NCBI GenBank assembly: GCA_964592455.1
Contig: CAZQDQ010000013.1
Location: 1-14,925, forward strand
Length of the DNA: 14,925 nt
Source of the DNA: MFAQ01 sp964592455
Lineage (GTDB): Bacteria; Patescibacteriota; Microgenomatia; UBA1400; MFAQ01
Direction: 5' to 3'
The position numbers and the translations under genes were made by a program. The notes under the pieces were generated by a model that was not told where the DNA came from, ran no database searches, and saw nothing but the letters and a program-made list of their open reading frames with translations. Positions 7,634 through 14,925 of the stretch are shown piece after piece; positions within the stretch are counted from its first letter, which is position 1; every line of letters begins with the position of its first letter.

Positions 7634-9317
7634 TTTTTTTGAAGAGATAAATAAGAATGAATAGGGAAAATAAGGTAAGCAGGTCGGTAAGAATACGAAG
7701 ACTGGTATTGGCAACTTTTACGTCAATTTTATGGTTGCCTAGAGGTAAAGTAACACTTACCAATCCTAGTTCTGTTTGAGTAGAGTGATTTATAACCTTG
7801 GAGTTAGCTTTTACTTTTAAACCAGGGTAATCGTAAATAGGAATAACTAAAGTAGACTGATCCTCTGTAATTTGGACGTTAAACCTAATCCAGTTAGAAC
7901 CTTTGGTGTAGTCTGTGACACCTCCATTGCCACTCACAAACCAAGGGTGGTTTGGAGCTGGTGAGCCTGGTGGCCTTTTGGCTGACCTAGGAAGGTAGTC
8001 GAAGATACCACCTGTGACCTGGTTCTCCCAAGAAAATCCTGATAGTTTTTCGGGAAGGGTAAGACTTAGGAGTCTATCAACCCTGAAAAAGGTTAAGTTA
8101 TAACTTACTATGGCAATACACATAGCAAAAATAAGGTGTGGATAAAGTTTGTGGTTGCGGAAAATGGCTGTCGATAGTCCGGCTGCAAAAGAAAAATAAA
8201 AAACAGATAAGGCGACTAAACGCCAAGGGAACTGGGCAAATTGGAGGAGTTTTAGATGATCCCAAAGAAATGAGGACTTGCTGTGAGTAAGAAAAGCATA
8301 GCCAAAAGCAAAAAAGGTGCAAAGAATAACTATTAGAGAAATCTGTTTTTGTTTTTTGTAAGTAACGACTGCAACAAATGAGGAAATTAGGGCAAGAATC
8401 CATTGTGGGCGACCAATAGCAAAAGACATACCGTCTTCTGGCCCCCAAGTAGAACCGCCGTAACCCCAAAATTTAGAAAAGAATAGCTGTTTGATATCGG
8501 CGAAATGAGCCAAGTAGTTAAAATAGCCAACAATCATAGAGTCGACGTGGACGAATCTCTGTTCCAAAATGACAGGAATAAAAAAGAAGGAAGATAGACC
8601 AACTCCAAGCAAACCAGAAAGAATTAATGAATAAATACTTTGATATTTTTTGCTAGCAATAAGCCAAAAAATAGCCCAAAGAATGGCGGTAGGAGCAAAA
8701 ACCAGTGTCATAACATTGTGAGAAGTTAGCTGCAGGGCTAAAAATGCGGAAAGGTATAGAAAGCTCTTTTTGTTTTGAGGTGTAGTAATTGTTTGGTAGA
8801 TATAGTACAAAATAAATGGAAACCAGGCCATGCCCCAAGCTTCGTTCATGGCTCCGCGGACGTAAACATCTACAGAGTGATATGGTGAATAAACGTAAAG
8901 AACTGCTGAGAGCAAACCGGCAGGGGCCCCAAAAAAATGTTTTGCTAAAAGCAACATACCAAAGCCAGAGACCAAAAACGCCAAGGCAAACATGATTTTC
9001 ACTGACCAAAAATAACCAAACCCGATCATATTTAAAATTTGCATGGGGTAATAAGGCATGGGTGGGTAAAACTGCATGAGAGGGTAGCCATAACCAAACC
9101 CGCCATCTGGTACCCAGCGACAAGGAAATTGGAAGTCCTTAAAACACTTGTCGACCTGGTATAAACGAAAAACTTGTAGGTCGTCGTGCATGGGGAAAAA
9201 ACCAGGTTTGAGTAAATCCCAAATGGCAGGTAACATAAAGACAAAAAGGAGAAAATAAAGGGAGTTTTTCTTTATAAACCCAAAAACCAGTTTAATTTTT
9301 GCCAAAACAAATTCCAT
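7617..9317 (-). CDS. PTPS-related polytopic membrane protein, putative GT-C glycosyltransferase
   Basis: A 566-residue integral membrane protein matching the family named '6-pyruvoyl-tetrahydropterin synthase related domain; membrane protein'. Despite that name the family is not an enzyme of pterin synthesis; its layout looks like GT-C glycosyltransferases. Recognisable blocks are one N-terminal helix (about 20-34), then HDD at 44-46 in the first outer loop, RWVPDGGFGYGYPL (67-80), FYPPMPYY (83-90), and YSPYHSVDVYVRGAMNEA (143-160). About ten more helices follow, then a small outer beta-rich domain (about 430-540) and a last helix. The acidic pair in the first loop is where GT-C enzymes place their catalytic acid, but no activity is proven for this family. 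It is preceded by a 26-bp gap with a perfect TATAAT and overlaps the flippase gene by 17 bp. Confidence 0.85.
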   Translation of the reverse strand: MEFVLAKIKLVFGFIKKNSLYFLLFVFMLPAIWDLLKPGFFPMHDDLQVFRLYQVDKCFKDFQFPCRWVPDGGFGYGYPLMQFYPPMPYYPMQILNMIGFGYFWSVKIMFALAFLVSGFGMLLLAKHFFGAPAGLLSAVLYVYSPYHSVDVYVRGAMNEAWGMAWFPFILYYIYQTITTPQNKKSFLYLSAFLALQLTSHNVMTLVFAPTAILWAIFWLIASKKYQSIYSLILSGLLGVGLSSFFFIPVILEQRFVHVDSMIVGYFNYLAHFADIKQLFFSKFWGYGGSTWGPEDGMSFAIGRPQWILALISSFVAVVTYKKQKQISLIVILCTFFAFGYAFLTHSKSSFLWDHLKLLQFAQFPWRLVALSVFYFSFAAGLSTAIFRNHKLYPHLIFAMCIAIVSYNLTFFRVDRLLSLTLPEKLSGFSWENQVTGGIFDYLPRSAKRPPGSPAPNHPWFVSGNGGVTDYTKGSNWIRFNVQITEDQSTLVIPIYDYPGLKVKANSKVINHSTQTELGLVSVTLPLGNHKIDVKVANTSLRILTDLLTLFSLFILIYLFKKNGSRK

Positions 9318-9343
9318 TAAGTTGATTATATAGGAGCGAATGA
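9318..9343 (-). promoter_or_regulatory. Internal leaderless promoter, perfect -10 box
   Basis: The gap between the GT39-like gene (stop at 9344) and the PTPS-related gene contains, on the minus strand, TATAAT at 9330-9325, exactly seven bases before the ATG at 9317. That distance puts the transcription start on the start codon. No Shine-Dalgarno sequence is present. A -35 box is poor (TTAAAA at 16-bp spacing at best). It would let the last three genes be transcribed separately from the front of the operon. Confidence 0.5.
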
Positions 9344-10810
9344 TTATTTTAATTTATAGAACTGGAGGGATTCGCTTGTGCCGTCGGCGCGGGGGAATTT
9401 GGGGTATTCTGCAACTAGTTCGAGTTTGGCCAAATCTGCCTCTTGTAGTTTATTTCGGGATTTGTTGACCACTAGAAAGCGCTCATTATCTTCTGAGGTT
9501 TTTATGAGCCCGTCTGGGATTGTTTCAACTATGGGGTGAGAACCGACGACAGTGAGGTTTGGATAGCTTTGGGTGTAAATCTGGATGCCATCTGGCATGG
9601 TACCAAAAAAGCCTTCAGTAAAAACGACTATCTTTTTGCCCTGCCTGTGAAGATTGATTAAGTAGTCAGATACCTGCTTTTGCCCCCAACCAGCTGTCCA
9701 CTCTTGGTAATAACCAGTGGCCATGTCGTAAGGCATTTTGGTATTTTGAGGGGACCAGATATACTTTAGTGAGAATAGACTTGCCAAAATAACTACCAAG
9801 CCAACTAAGTATTTATTTAATTTAGATAGATTGTGACCTGCGATAATTATTAGAGGGGTAATGGCAAATAGGATGTAGCGGCTGGTGTAAACTTTGGCAA
9901 CAGCGGATTGGGCTAACAGAGGCAAAAGTGACAGACAAAGGAAAAGTAGCAATTTTTTGTTTTTGAAGATATTTTGGGTAAACAAAACAATAAAAACACC
10001 AGGGGTTAAAAGAAGCCATAACCAGTTTAGTGTTGTTTTTATATTACCCACTAAAGGAGATAGTGGATGAGATAAAACTTCTTTAAAAGAATAAAGATAG
10101 TCCAGGTTGCGGGAAGAGTCCATGTTGGAATTTGGACCAAGCTTTAGAATGCTCTTCATAGCTAGGGCAATGACAAACAGGTAAAAAACTCCCAGTAAGA
10201 GGCTTAAGATAGTTTTTTTGTTTTCTTTTTTGAAATCTATTTCAAAAACAAATATCAAAGCGAGCCAAACAAAGTAAAAAATTGCTGGTGACTTGGTTAA
10301 TAGGGCTGCCCCCAGGGCAAAGCCTGTGAGCATAGCGAAGTCATGTGATCTTCTGTCTAAAAATAGCTTAAAGAAAACCAAAATCCAAATACCAAACATA
10401 GAAAGCATGCTGTCGGCAAGTGCCATGCGGTCGAAAAAAACTGTAAACGGCGCAACGGCGTACAAAAGTCCTGTTAACAGTGTGGCGTAGATATTTTTGA
10501 AATAAAGAAAACTTAGAATAGATAAACCTATTAAAGTGCCAAATCCACAAAGAGTAGACAAACTCCGAGCAGCAACTAAAGGATCGGAAACTATTTTGAA
10601 CATAGGCATAGTTGCCCACATGAATAGAGGTTGCTTGCCGTCTGACATGGGTAGAAATCGGAGAGAGGCTTCTGATCGCATTATTTGGGACCAGCGGACA
10701 TAAATTGCCTCATCAACAAAAACGGGAACAGAATAAATGTTAGAAAAACGCAAAAAGACAAAGATGCAAAAAATCAAAATACTAAAAGTAAAGATTTTAG
10801 TTTTGGTCAT
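9344..10810 (-). CDS. GT39/ArnT-like membrane glycosyltransferase
   Basis: A 488-residue GT-C glycosyltransferase of the dolichyl-phosphate-mannose mannosyltransferase (PMT_2) type, expected to move a sugar from a polyprenyl-phosphate carrier to a glycan or protein on the outer face of the membrane. Helix 1 covers about 7-22. The first outer loop carries the expected acidic pair in VFVDEAIYVRW (DE at 33-34), followed by DGKQPLF (57-63), a block often seen in ArnT-like proteins. DRMALADSML (127-136) and LLTKSPA (170-176) are also typical. About ten further helices follow, then an outer C-terminal domain of about 130 residues. Acceptor and sugar are unknown. The gene overlaps the preceding GT2 gene by 14 bp and is the only one here with a clear ribosome-binding site. 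Confidence 0.88.
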   Translation of the reverse strand: MTKTKIFTFSILIFCIFVFLRFSNIYSVPVFVDEAIYVRWSQIMRSEASLRFLPMSDGKQPLFMWATMPMFKIVSDPLVAARSLSTLCGFGTLIGLSILSFLYFKNIYATLLTGLLYAVAPFTVFFDRMALADSMLSMFGIWILVFFKLFLDRRSHDFAMLTGFALGAALLTKSPAIFYFVWLALIFVFEIDFKKENKKTILSLLLGVFYLFVIALAMKSILKLGPNSNMDSSRNLDYLYSFKEVLSHPLSPLVGNIKTTLNWLWLLLTPGVFIVLFTQNIFKNKKLLLFLCLSLLPLLAQSAVAKVYTSRYILFAITPLIIIAGHNLSKLNKYLVGLVVILASLFSLKYIWSPQNTKMPYDMATGYYQEWTAGWGQKQVSDYLINLHRQGKKIVVFTEGFFGTMPDGIQIYTQSYPNLTVVGSHPIVETIPDGLIKTSEDNERFLVVNKSRNKLQEADLAKLELVAEYPKFPRADGTSESLQFYKLK

Positions 10811-11555
10811 ACTCTCCTTTGATATCGTTTAGCTTGACTCTTATGATTTGCTTTAGCATGTCCATAGATTCGGTAATGAAGTTTTTGCCTTTTTCAGTAG
10901 AGGTGTCTTCGTCAGCCCAATCTACATCTACCTCCTTTAGTTTAAGTCCAAGTTTTTCGGCAATAAAGAGGAGTTCGACATCGAAAGCAGAGACAGTCCA
11001 CCCCCTGCTCTTGTTTGGTTTTTTAATTACTTCTAACATAGGAAAAATTTTTTTGGCAACATTAGTTTCCATTGCTTTAAAACCACACTGGGTATCGACA
11101 ACGTCATGAAGTAAAAAAAGACCCCTAAATTGTCTAAAACCCCATGATGTAAGCTGACGGAGAGGTGGAAAATTTTTACGCATTTTTCCGCGAGAACCAA
11201 AAACGACTTGGTAGTTGTCATCGAACCAGGGAAGTAACTTCTCTACTTCTTTTAGGGGTGTAGACTGGTCCATATCTGTAAAAAGAATAATGTCCCCTGT
11301 GGCGTGCTTAATACCGTTCCAGATACCAGCCGCTTTGCCAGCGTGTTTTCCCCTTACCATTTTAAACCCCTTATTTTTTTTGACAAAACCCTCTATAAGT
11401 TTGTCACCACCGTCTGTAGAGCCATCGTCATTAATAACTACTTCCCAAGGGAAGCGAACGTCTGTTAAGTAATTTTTGATCTGACTAAGTACACCACGCT
11501 TAAGGTTGGCGCTTTCATTGTAGTTAGTTATTATGATAGAAAGCTTTTTTTTCAT
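10797..11555 (-). CDS. GT2 glycosyltransferase, ALG5/DPM1-like polyprenyl-phosphate sugar synthase
   Basis: Soluble or membrane-associated GT-A enzyme of 252 residues, expected to transfer a sugar from a nucleotide donor to polyprenyl phosphate on the cytoplasmic face. The family-2 motifs stand in order: SIIITNYNES (6-15), INDDGSTDGG (41-50), the metal-binding DxD as TDMDQS (93-98), VFGSRGK (118-124), DTQCGFK (154-160) and SAFDVELLF (189-197) with the acidic catalytic-base region. DTQCGFK and FDVELL are typical of dolichyl-phosphate glucosyltransferase-like proteins (ALG5 type), slightly favouring glucose or a similar hexose, but specificity is not readable. There is no C-terminal membrane domain. 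The gene starts 13 bp after orn, without a Shine-Dalgarno site, and overlaps the GT39-like gene that probably uses its product. Confidence 0.88.
   Translation of the reverse strand: MKKKLSIIITNYNESANLKRGVLSQIKNYLTDVRFPWEVVINDDGSTDGGDKLIEGFVKKNKGFKMVRGKHAGKAAGIWNGIKHATGDIILFTDMDQSTPLKEVEKLLPWFDDNYQVVFGSRGKMRKNFPPLRQLTSWGFRQFRGLFLLHDVVDTQCGFKAMETNVAKKIFPMLEVIKKPNKSRGWTVSAFDVELLFIAEKLGLKLKEVDVDWADEDTSTEKGKNFITESMDMLKQIIRVKLNDIKGEYDQN
10811..10820 (-). promoter_or_regulatory. Shine-Dalgarno site for the 488-aa GT39-like gene
   Basis: On the minus strand AAAGGAGAGT directly precedes the ATG at 10810. The site lies inside the coding end of the preceding GT2 gene, where it encodes KGEY. It is the only convincing GGAG-type site found ahead of any start in this window. 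Confidence 0.65.
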
Positions 11556-11568
11556 GGAGATATTCGTA

Positions 11569-12111
11569 CTATTTGAATATTGATTCTTTGTAGTATTTTA
11601 ACTCATTTATAGAGTCAATGATGTCACTATGAGCACGGTGGGTGTAGTTTTTTGGAAAAGGTGGAACTCTGGGATACCAGCGCCTGGCAAGCTCTTTTAT
11701 GGTGTTGACATCAACAATGTGGTGATGAAGATAGTTGTAAATCTCTGGCATTTGCTCACCTAAAAACTCTCTGTCAATATAAACTGATGACCCCGCAAGC
11801 ATAGCTGACTGAAAAGAGCAGTGTTTTTTTAAAAAGCTTAAAGTTTTTTGATAGGCTTTACCCAAAGTGATTTTTGAAGTTCGTATTTCCTCTAGTAGCC
11901 CCGAGTACTCAAAGTGGCTTTGATTCCACATAACCATTCCCTCCAACACTTGCTCGGGTTGGTGAATGACAAGGTCTGGACCAATGTGCTTGATGTTTAG
12001 ATTGCTGTCAGTAATAATGCTGGCAATTTCAACAATTTTACCTCTTTTGACATCTAGATCTGTAAACTCTAAGTCTATCCAGAATAGTGGAGCGTTGGCG
12101 TATGGACTCAT
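11569..12111 (-). CDS. orn: Oligoribonuclease, DEDDh 3'-5' exoribonuclease
   Basis: Degrades two- to five-base RNA fragments, including linear products of cyclic dinucleotides, to mononucleotides in the cytoplasm. The 180 residues are the full family length (about 180). All DEDDh residues are in place: FWIDLEFTDL gives Asp13 and Glu15, GSSVYIDREFL gives Asp113, and THRAHSDIIDS gives His158 and Asp163. Other family landmarks are KIVEIASIITD (25-35), MWNQSH (61-66), DVNTIKELARRWYP (134-147) and ELKYYKE (170-176). Its ATG overlaps the TGA stop of the upstream membrane glycosyltransferase gene as ATGA (12111-12108), which implies translational coupling. It is the one gene in the operon with no glycan role, so its level is probably tied to the cluster by position only. 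No Shine-Dalgarno site. Confidence 0.95.
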   Translation of the reverse strand: MSPYANAPLFWIDLEFTDLDVKRGKIVEIASIITDSNLNIKHIGPDLVIHQPEQVLEGMVMWNQSHFEYSGLLEEIRTSKITLGKAYQKTLSFLKKHCSFQSAMLAGSSVYIDREFLGEQMPEIYNYLHHHIVDVNTIKELARRWYPRVPPFPKNYTHRAHSDIIDSINELKYYKESIFK

Positions 12112-13664
12112 TGGTTTTTTCTTAGTAAGTAAATTTTTAAATTGTTTATTTGCCAGCTATTGACAACTTTAGCAGGACCAAAAATAGCAATTTGATAGGC
12201 TGGGTTTCCTTCTGGTTGACATTTATCACCATCTTCACAGATGACAAAGAGCTGATCAGTAATCCCCTGCTCTCCCCTGACTAGCTTAGCTTTTTTGTTT
12301 TCAAAAAAATAACGATACGATTCGTCATAATTTTGCTTTGCTATAAGACCAAAGTTGAACGCCTTATTATTTGACTCTTTGATTATTAAATCGACAGCCT
12401 GCTCTGTAGTCTGCATTTGGCGGTTTGGCTTCTGCCACAGCGGAGAAAACTTAATGTTCAAAAAGGTGAGGTAAACAAAAAGACTCAGACCTAGTGCCTT
12501 AACTAAATAGCTTTTGTGAGCTAGTCCAAGCGATATGGTTAAACCGAGTAGTAAGTAAACCGCAGGATAAATAAAGCCTAGATAGTGGATATAAACATGC
12601 TGTTTGTAAACCCCAAGACCTAAAACAGCAATAGCAACCCAAGCAACTGTTAAATAGGTGGCCGACTTTTTCTTGCTAGTAATTAAGGTAAATATTATTA
12701 AGACAGCAAAGACAATCAAGGGCCAAATACTATCAAAATCGTAACGGGCTAGAAAAAGGTCGTTGTTGATAGTTTCTATGACGGGAATAAAACGGTCAGA
12801 CCTGGTTGGGTTTAGGTTTATGGTAGTTTGGCGATTAGTGAAGAAACTCTTAAAGGCCTGAAAATTCATACCATCGTGTTTTAAATCAAAGAGAACAAGG
12901 GGGGACATCAGCAGAAAAAAAATCAAAAAACCAAAAACACTAAAGCGTAATAGGTCAGGTTTTAATTTTTGATTTTGAGATTTAAAACTTAAAAGCCAAA
13001 AAACACCCAAAAAGGGAATAAGTAAAAGACTTAGATAGTGCATTTGAACAGCAGCCGCAAGCGAGATAGCTGTAACAATGATCCACTTAGGTTTTTTGTT
13101 TTGCCAAACTTGATAGATTGAGTAGGCACAAATTAAAGCAAATAATGGAGCAGGGTTTGGATTCCATGAAGATCGGCTATAGATAATGGCCACAGGTGAA
13201 ATAGCAAAAAAGAAAGCCGAAAGTAAACCGGCTATTTGCCCAAACCATTTTCTCCCAACAAACCAAGTTAAAAAAACAGTCAGCGTACCAATTAACGCAT
13301 TAGCTATAGCTGGTCCGACTGGGTTTAAGCCGGAAATCAGAAGTGCAGGGGCAATGAGATAGTAATAGAGTGGTCCTAAGTACATATTACCAACACTTGT
13401 CTGTGGACCAATAAAGATGAGGTCGCCTTTGGTGATCAGATCCCTTACGATACGAACATCGCGACCCTCGTCTCCCAGGAAGGTTAAGTATTCATCTATT
13501 CTGTAAAGCCTTAAGCCAAGGGACAGAAAAATTGTAAGTAATAAAATTATGGATTCTAGTTTGTTATTTCTGATATAGATTGCTATGCCGCGTAAAATGC
13601 TCCTCACAATGATAAAAAGAGATTTTTTAAAATGAGTAGTTTTATTTATTTCAATTTTCGCCAT
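12108..13664 (-). CDS. GT39/PMT-type membrane glycosyltransferase
   Basis: A 518-residue GT-C enzyme using a polyprenyl-phosphate sugar donor outside the membrane. After a basic N-terminal stretch and a helix at about 38-52, the first outer loop carries the characteristic GDEGRD (64-69), with the catalytic acid expected there. GPQTSVGNMYLGPLYYYL follows at 86-103, a highly typical block of this PMT_2/RgtA-like branch, then YSRSSWNPNPAPLF (161-174). About ten further helices lead to an outer C-terminal domain of about 110 residues, with two cysteines in CEDGDKC that could form a disulfide. The start at 13664 overlaps the upstream GT2 gene by 19 bp and has no Shine-Dalgarno site, so coupling to the GT2 gene is likely. 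Compared with the other GT39-like gene (9344-10810) it has similar architecture but different motifs, so it is not a recent duplicate. Confidence 0.9.
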   Translation of the reverse strand: MAKIEINKTTHFKKSLFIIVRSILRGIAIYIRNNKLESIILLLTIFLSLGLRLYRIDEYLTFLGDEGRDVRIVRDLITKGDLIFIGPQTSVGNMYLGPLYYYLIAPALLISGLNPVGPAIANALIGTLTVFLTWFVGRKWFGQIAGLLSAFFFAISPVAIIYSRSSWNPNPAPLFALICAYSIYQVWQNKKPKWIIVTAISLAAAVQMHYLSLLLIPFLGVFWLLSFKSQNQKLKPDLLRFSVFGFLIFFLLMSPLVLFDLKHDGMNFQAFKSFFTNRQTTINLNPTRSDRFIPVIETINNDLFLARYDFDSIWPLIVFAVLIIFTLITSKKKSATYLTVAWVAIAVLGLGVYKQHVYIHYLGFIYPAVYLLLGLTISLGLAHKSYLVKALGLSLFVYLTFLNIKFSPLWQKPNRQMQTTEQAVDLIIKESNNKAFNFGLIAKQNYDESYRYFFENKKAKLVRGEQGITDQLFVICEDGDKCQPEGNPAYQIAIFGPAKVVNSWQINNLKIYLLRKNQ

Positions 13665-14353
13665 AGGGTAAATAGGTCAATAAAACTTTGAATAATGACG
13701 TCTAGATTAGCACCAGTTCCTTCTCCGTTTCTCCTTGGATAGTGGCTGACAGCAACTTCGACAATTTTAAAACCTGCTTTTTGGCACTTGATTAGAAATT
13801 CGCTACTGATAAAAGCGCCTCTTTTGCTTTCTAGCTTTTCTATTTTATCTAAAACTTTTTTGGATATTAACTTAAAACCACAGTCAATATCTTTTACTTT
13901 TAGCCCGAACATTAACCAGACTACAATTTGCCACATCTTAGTATTGAGTTTTCTGGTGAAGGAAACTTGTCTTTTTTTGTAATACCCAATAACGAGATCT
14001 GCGTTGGTCTGGACTTGTTTTTTTGTAAGGGAGGTTATTTCAGAGAAATCGAATTGTCCATCGGAGTCGATAAACGAAATCCAAGGATATTTGCAGGCAT
14101 ACAGACCACTTATAAGGGCAGGACCATAGCCTTTATTTGGATTGTGGTGAATTACTTTTATTCTTTTGTCTTTGCTCGCAAAGTTGTCGGCTATTTTACC
14201 TGTCTTATCCTTTGAACCATCGTTTACAACGATAAGCTCCCAAACAGAGAAATTCTTTTTTAAACTAGCAAGAACATTCTCAATTGTTGATTTTAGATTT
14301 TTTTCCTCATTGTATGCAGGTAAAAAGACAGAGATTTTATCAATTTGTGGCAT
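13646..14353 (-). CDS. GT2 glycosyltransferase, DPM1-like
   Basis: First gene of the minus-strand operon, 235 residues, a GT-A enzyme probably making polyprenyl-phosphate-linked sugar. Motifs in order: VFLPAYNEEKN (9-19), VVNDGSKDKTG (42-52), the metal-binding DSDGQFD (96-102), DIDCGFK (155-161), SSEFLIK (183-189) and HYPRRNGEGTG (204-214). The set is typical of dolichol-phosphate mannosyltransferase-like proteins; there is no C-terminal GtrA-type membrane domain, and the sugar is unknown. I chose ATG 14353 over GTG 14362 because the motif-bearing part begins just after it and the GTG lies only one base beyond the predicted -10 box. No Shine-Dalgarno site. The next gene, a GT-C enzyme, overlaps by 19 bp and is the natural consumer of the product. 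Confidence 0.9.
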   Translation of the reverse strand: MPQIDKISVFLPAYNEEKNLKSTIENVLASLKKNFSVWELIVVNDGSKDKTGKIADNFASKDKRIKVIHHNPNKGYGPALISGLYACKYPWISFIDSDGQFDFSEITSLTKKQVQTNADLVIGYYKKRQVSFTRKLNTKMWQIVVWLMFGLKVKDIDCGFKLISKKVLDKIEKLESKRGAFISSEFLIKCQKAGFKIVEVAVSHYPRRNGEGTGANLDVIIQSFIDLFTLWRKLK

Positions 14354-14380
14354 GATAAACACAAGTATATACTAGAGTTA
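14345..14380. promoter_or_regulatory. Bidirectional promoter with palindromic -10 box
   Basis: AGTATATACT (14364-14373) is a perfect 10-bp palindrome giving TATACT on both strands. On the plus strand the box (14368-14373) ends seven bases before the ATG at 14381, and TTGTGG (14345-14350) lies 17 bp upstream as a partial -35. On the minus strand the box (14369-14364) ends ten bases before the ATG at 14353, with no good -35. Neither gene has a Shine-Dalgarno site, so both transcripts would be leaderless or nearly so. Confidence 0.5.
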
Positions 14381-14925
14381 ATGAAACTCATTGCTATTAT
14401 TGGTAGTTTGCTTATAGTTACTCTGATTAGTTGGTTGCCGTTTGGCCTAAAAATAGAACTTCCTTTTTGGAAAATGGACTTTAGTGAAGGATCAGCAATA
14501 CTTTGGAAGAATTATGATGGACCAAACTACCTGATTGTTGCTAAGACATGGTATGACAAAGAAAGTATTTTAAACAATTTCTCTAATCCTTTGCCAGCCG
14601 AGTACTACCCTGCTCACTTCCCTCTCTATCCGGGGATAATTTGGTTGTTTAATTTGGTGAGTAGTGGTCCGAGCGCCATGCTTTTGGCAACAGTTTTAGG
14701 AAGTGTTTTGTGTTTTGGGATGTTTTATAAATATCTTACTGATTTCAAAATCAGCCTTAACCCTTTTTGGCTTAGTATAGTTTTTTTGTTTTTGCCGGCA
14801 AGATTTCTGGCCCTTAGAGTAATCGGCTCACCAGAGCCGTGGTTTATTTTCTTTATTTTAGCTAGCCTTTATTTCTTTCGTAAAGAGCGATTTTGGTGGT
14901 CCGGTATTTTTGGATATCTGGCTTT
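14381..14925 (+). CDS. PIG-V-like membrane mannosyltransferase, 3' end outside the window
   Basis: The reading frame is open from ATG 14381 to the window edge (181 codons). Translation begins MKLIAIIGSLLIVTLISW, a first membrane helix. The first outer loop reads KNYDGPNYLIVAKTWY (43-58), and AHFPLYPGIIWLF follows at 78-90. An aspartate followed by a YLxxA helix and then FPLYP is the signature of the PIG-V/Mannosyl_trans2 group of GT-C enzymes, whose eukaryotic members add the second mannose to GPI anchors. Further helices (about 97-115, 128-145, 153-166) and GSPEPWF at 149-155 continue the pattern. Bacterial relatives presumably use polyprenyl-phosphate sugars; substrate unknown. It is divergent from the GT2-led operon and shares its 27-bp promoter gap. 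No Shine-Dalgarno site precedes the ATG. Confidence 0.75.
   Translation, partial: MKLIAIIGSLLIVTLISWLPFGLKIELPFWKMDFSEGSAILWKNYDGPNYLIVAKTWYDKESILNNFSNPLPAEYYPAHFPLYPGIIWLFNLVSSGPSAMLLATVLGSVLCFGMFYKYLTDFKISLNPFWLSIVFLFLPARFLALRVIGSPEPWFIFFILASLYFFRKERFWWSGIFGYLA

Noticed and set aside
7631..7714. Longer start of the flippase at TTG 7714
   Set aside because: It would add 27 residues that do not look like a flippase N-terminus and overlap the upstream gene by 98 bp; ATG 7633 gives a normal family start and a 17-bp overlap.
8098..9244. Open frames on the minus strand overlapping the PTPS-related gene in other frames
   Set aside because: They are nested in a well-supported membrane protein gene, lack family motifs and have odd composition (many Cys, Ser and Arg), as expected for shadow frames.
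12108..12111. Recoded TGA as in Gracilibacteria and Absconditabacteria
   Set aside because: TGA ends the 518-aa protein exactly where orn begins, and the other genes use few or no in-frame TGA codons, so the standard code fits.
14351..14362. GTG 14362 as start of the first operon gene
   Set aside because: It lies one base beyond the predicted -10 box, so it could hardly be included in the transcript; ATG 14353 fits the promoter distance and the family N-terminus.
1..14925. tRNA, rRNA, riboswitch or CRISPR array
   Set aside because: Gaps between genes are at most about 150 bp and hold only promoter-like boxes and gene remnants; no cloverleaf, regularly spaced repeat or known RNA motif was seen.

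Overview
The window looks like part of a small-genome Patescibacteria (Candidate Phyla Radiation) chromosome, most likely from the Microgenomates side. This is inferred from the gene families, the tight AT-rich packing, the near absence of Shine-Dalgarno sequences and the many large GT-C membrane glycosyltransferases; no 16S or ribosomal gene is present to prove it. Genes end in TAA, TAG and TGA, so the standard bacterial code applies.

Left part (1-3082): the 3' portion of an EamA-type permease is followed by a 686-residue soluble protein that I cannot assign to a named family, but which carries a degenerate Fic-like core. On each side of this gene lies a copy of the same convergent junction: the end of an EamA gene meeting the end of a large membrane protein. 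On the left the EamA gene is long and the membrane protein is only a 27-codon tail. On the right the EamA gene is a wreck with about 580 bp deleted, and the membrane protein is complete. The 686-residue gene therefore sits where a duplicated or rearranged locus has been replaced.

Main part (3079-14353, minus strand): eight tightly packed genes read leftward. In transcription order they are a GT2 glycosyltransferase, a GT39/ArnT-like membrane glycosyltransferase, oligoribonuclease (orn), a second GT2, a second GT39-like enzyme, a PTPS-related membrane protein, a Wzx-type flippase, and a two-part protein with an exported domain fused to a polytopic membrane domain. Most neighbours overlap by 4-19 bp; two gaps are 13 and 26 bp. 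The set fits assembly of a surface glycan: GT2 enzymes charge a polyprenyl phosphate with sugar, GT-C enzymes transfer it on the outer face of the membrane, and the flippase exports lipid-linked glycan. A perfect TATAAT box in the 26-bp gap suggests the last three genes also have their own promoter.

Right edge (14381-14925, plus strand): a divergent gene begins, encoding a PIG-V-like membrane mannosyltransferase cut by the window end. The 27-bp gap between the two divergent genes carries a palindromic box that reads TATACT on both strands, a likely bidirectional promoter. No rRNA, tRNA, CRISPR array, transposase or attachment site was seen.
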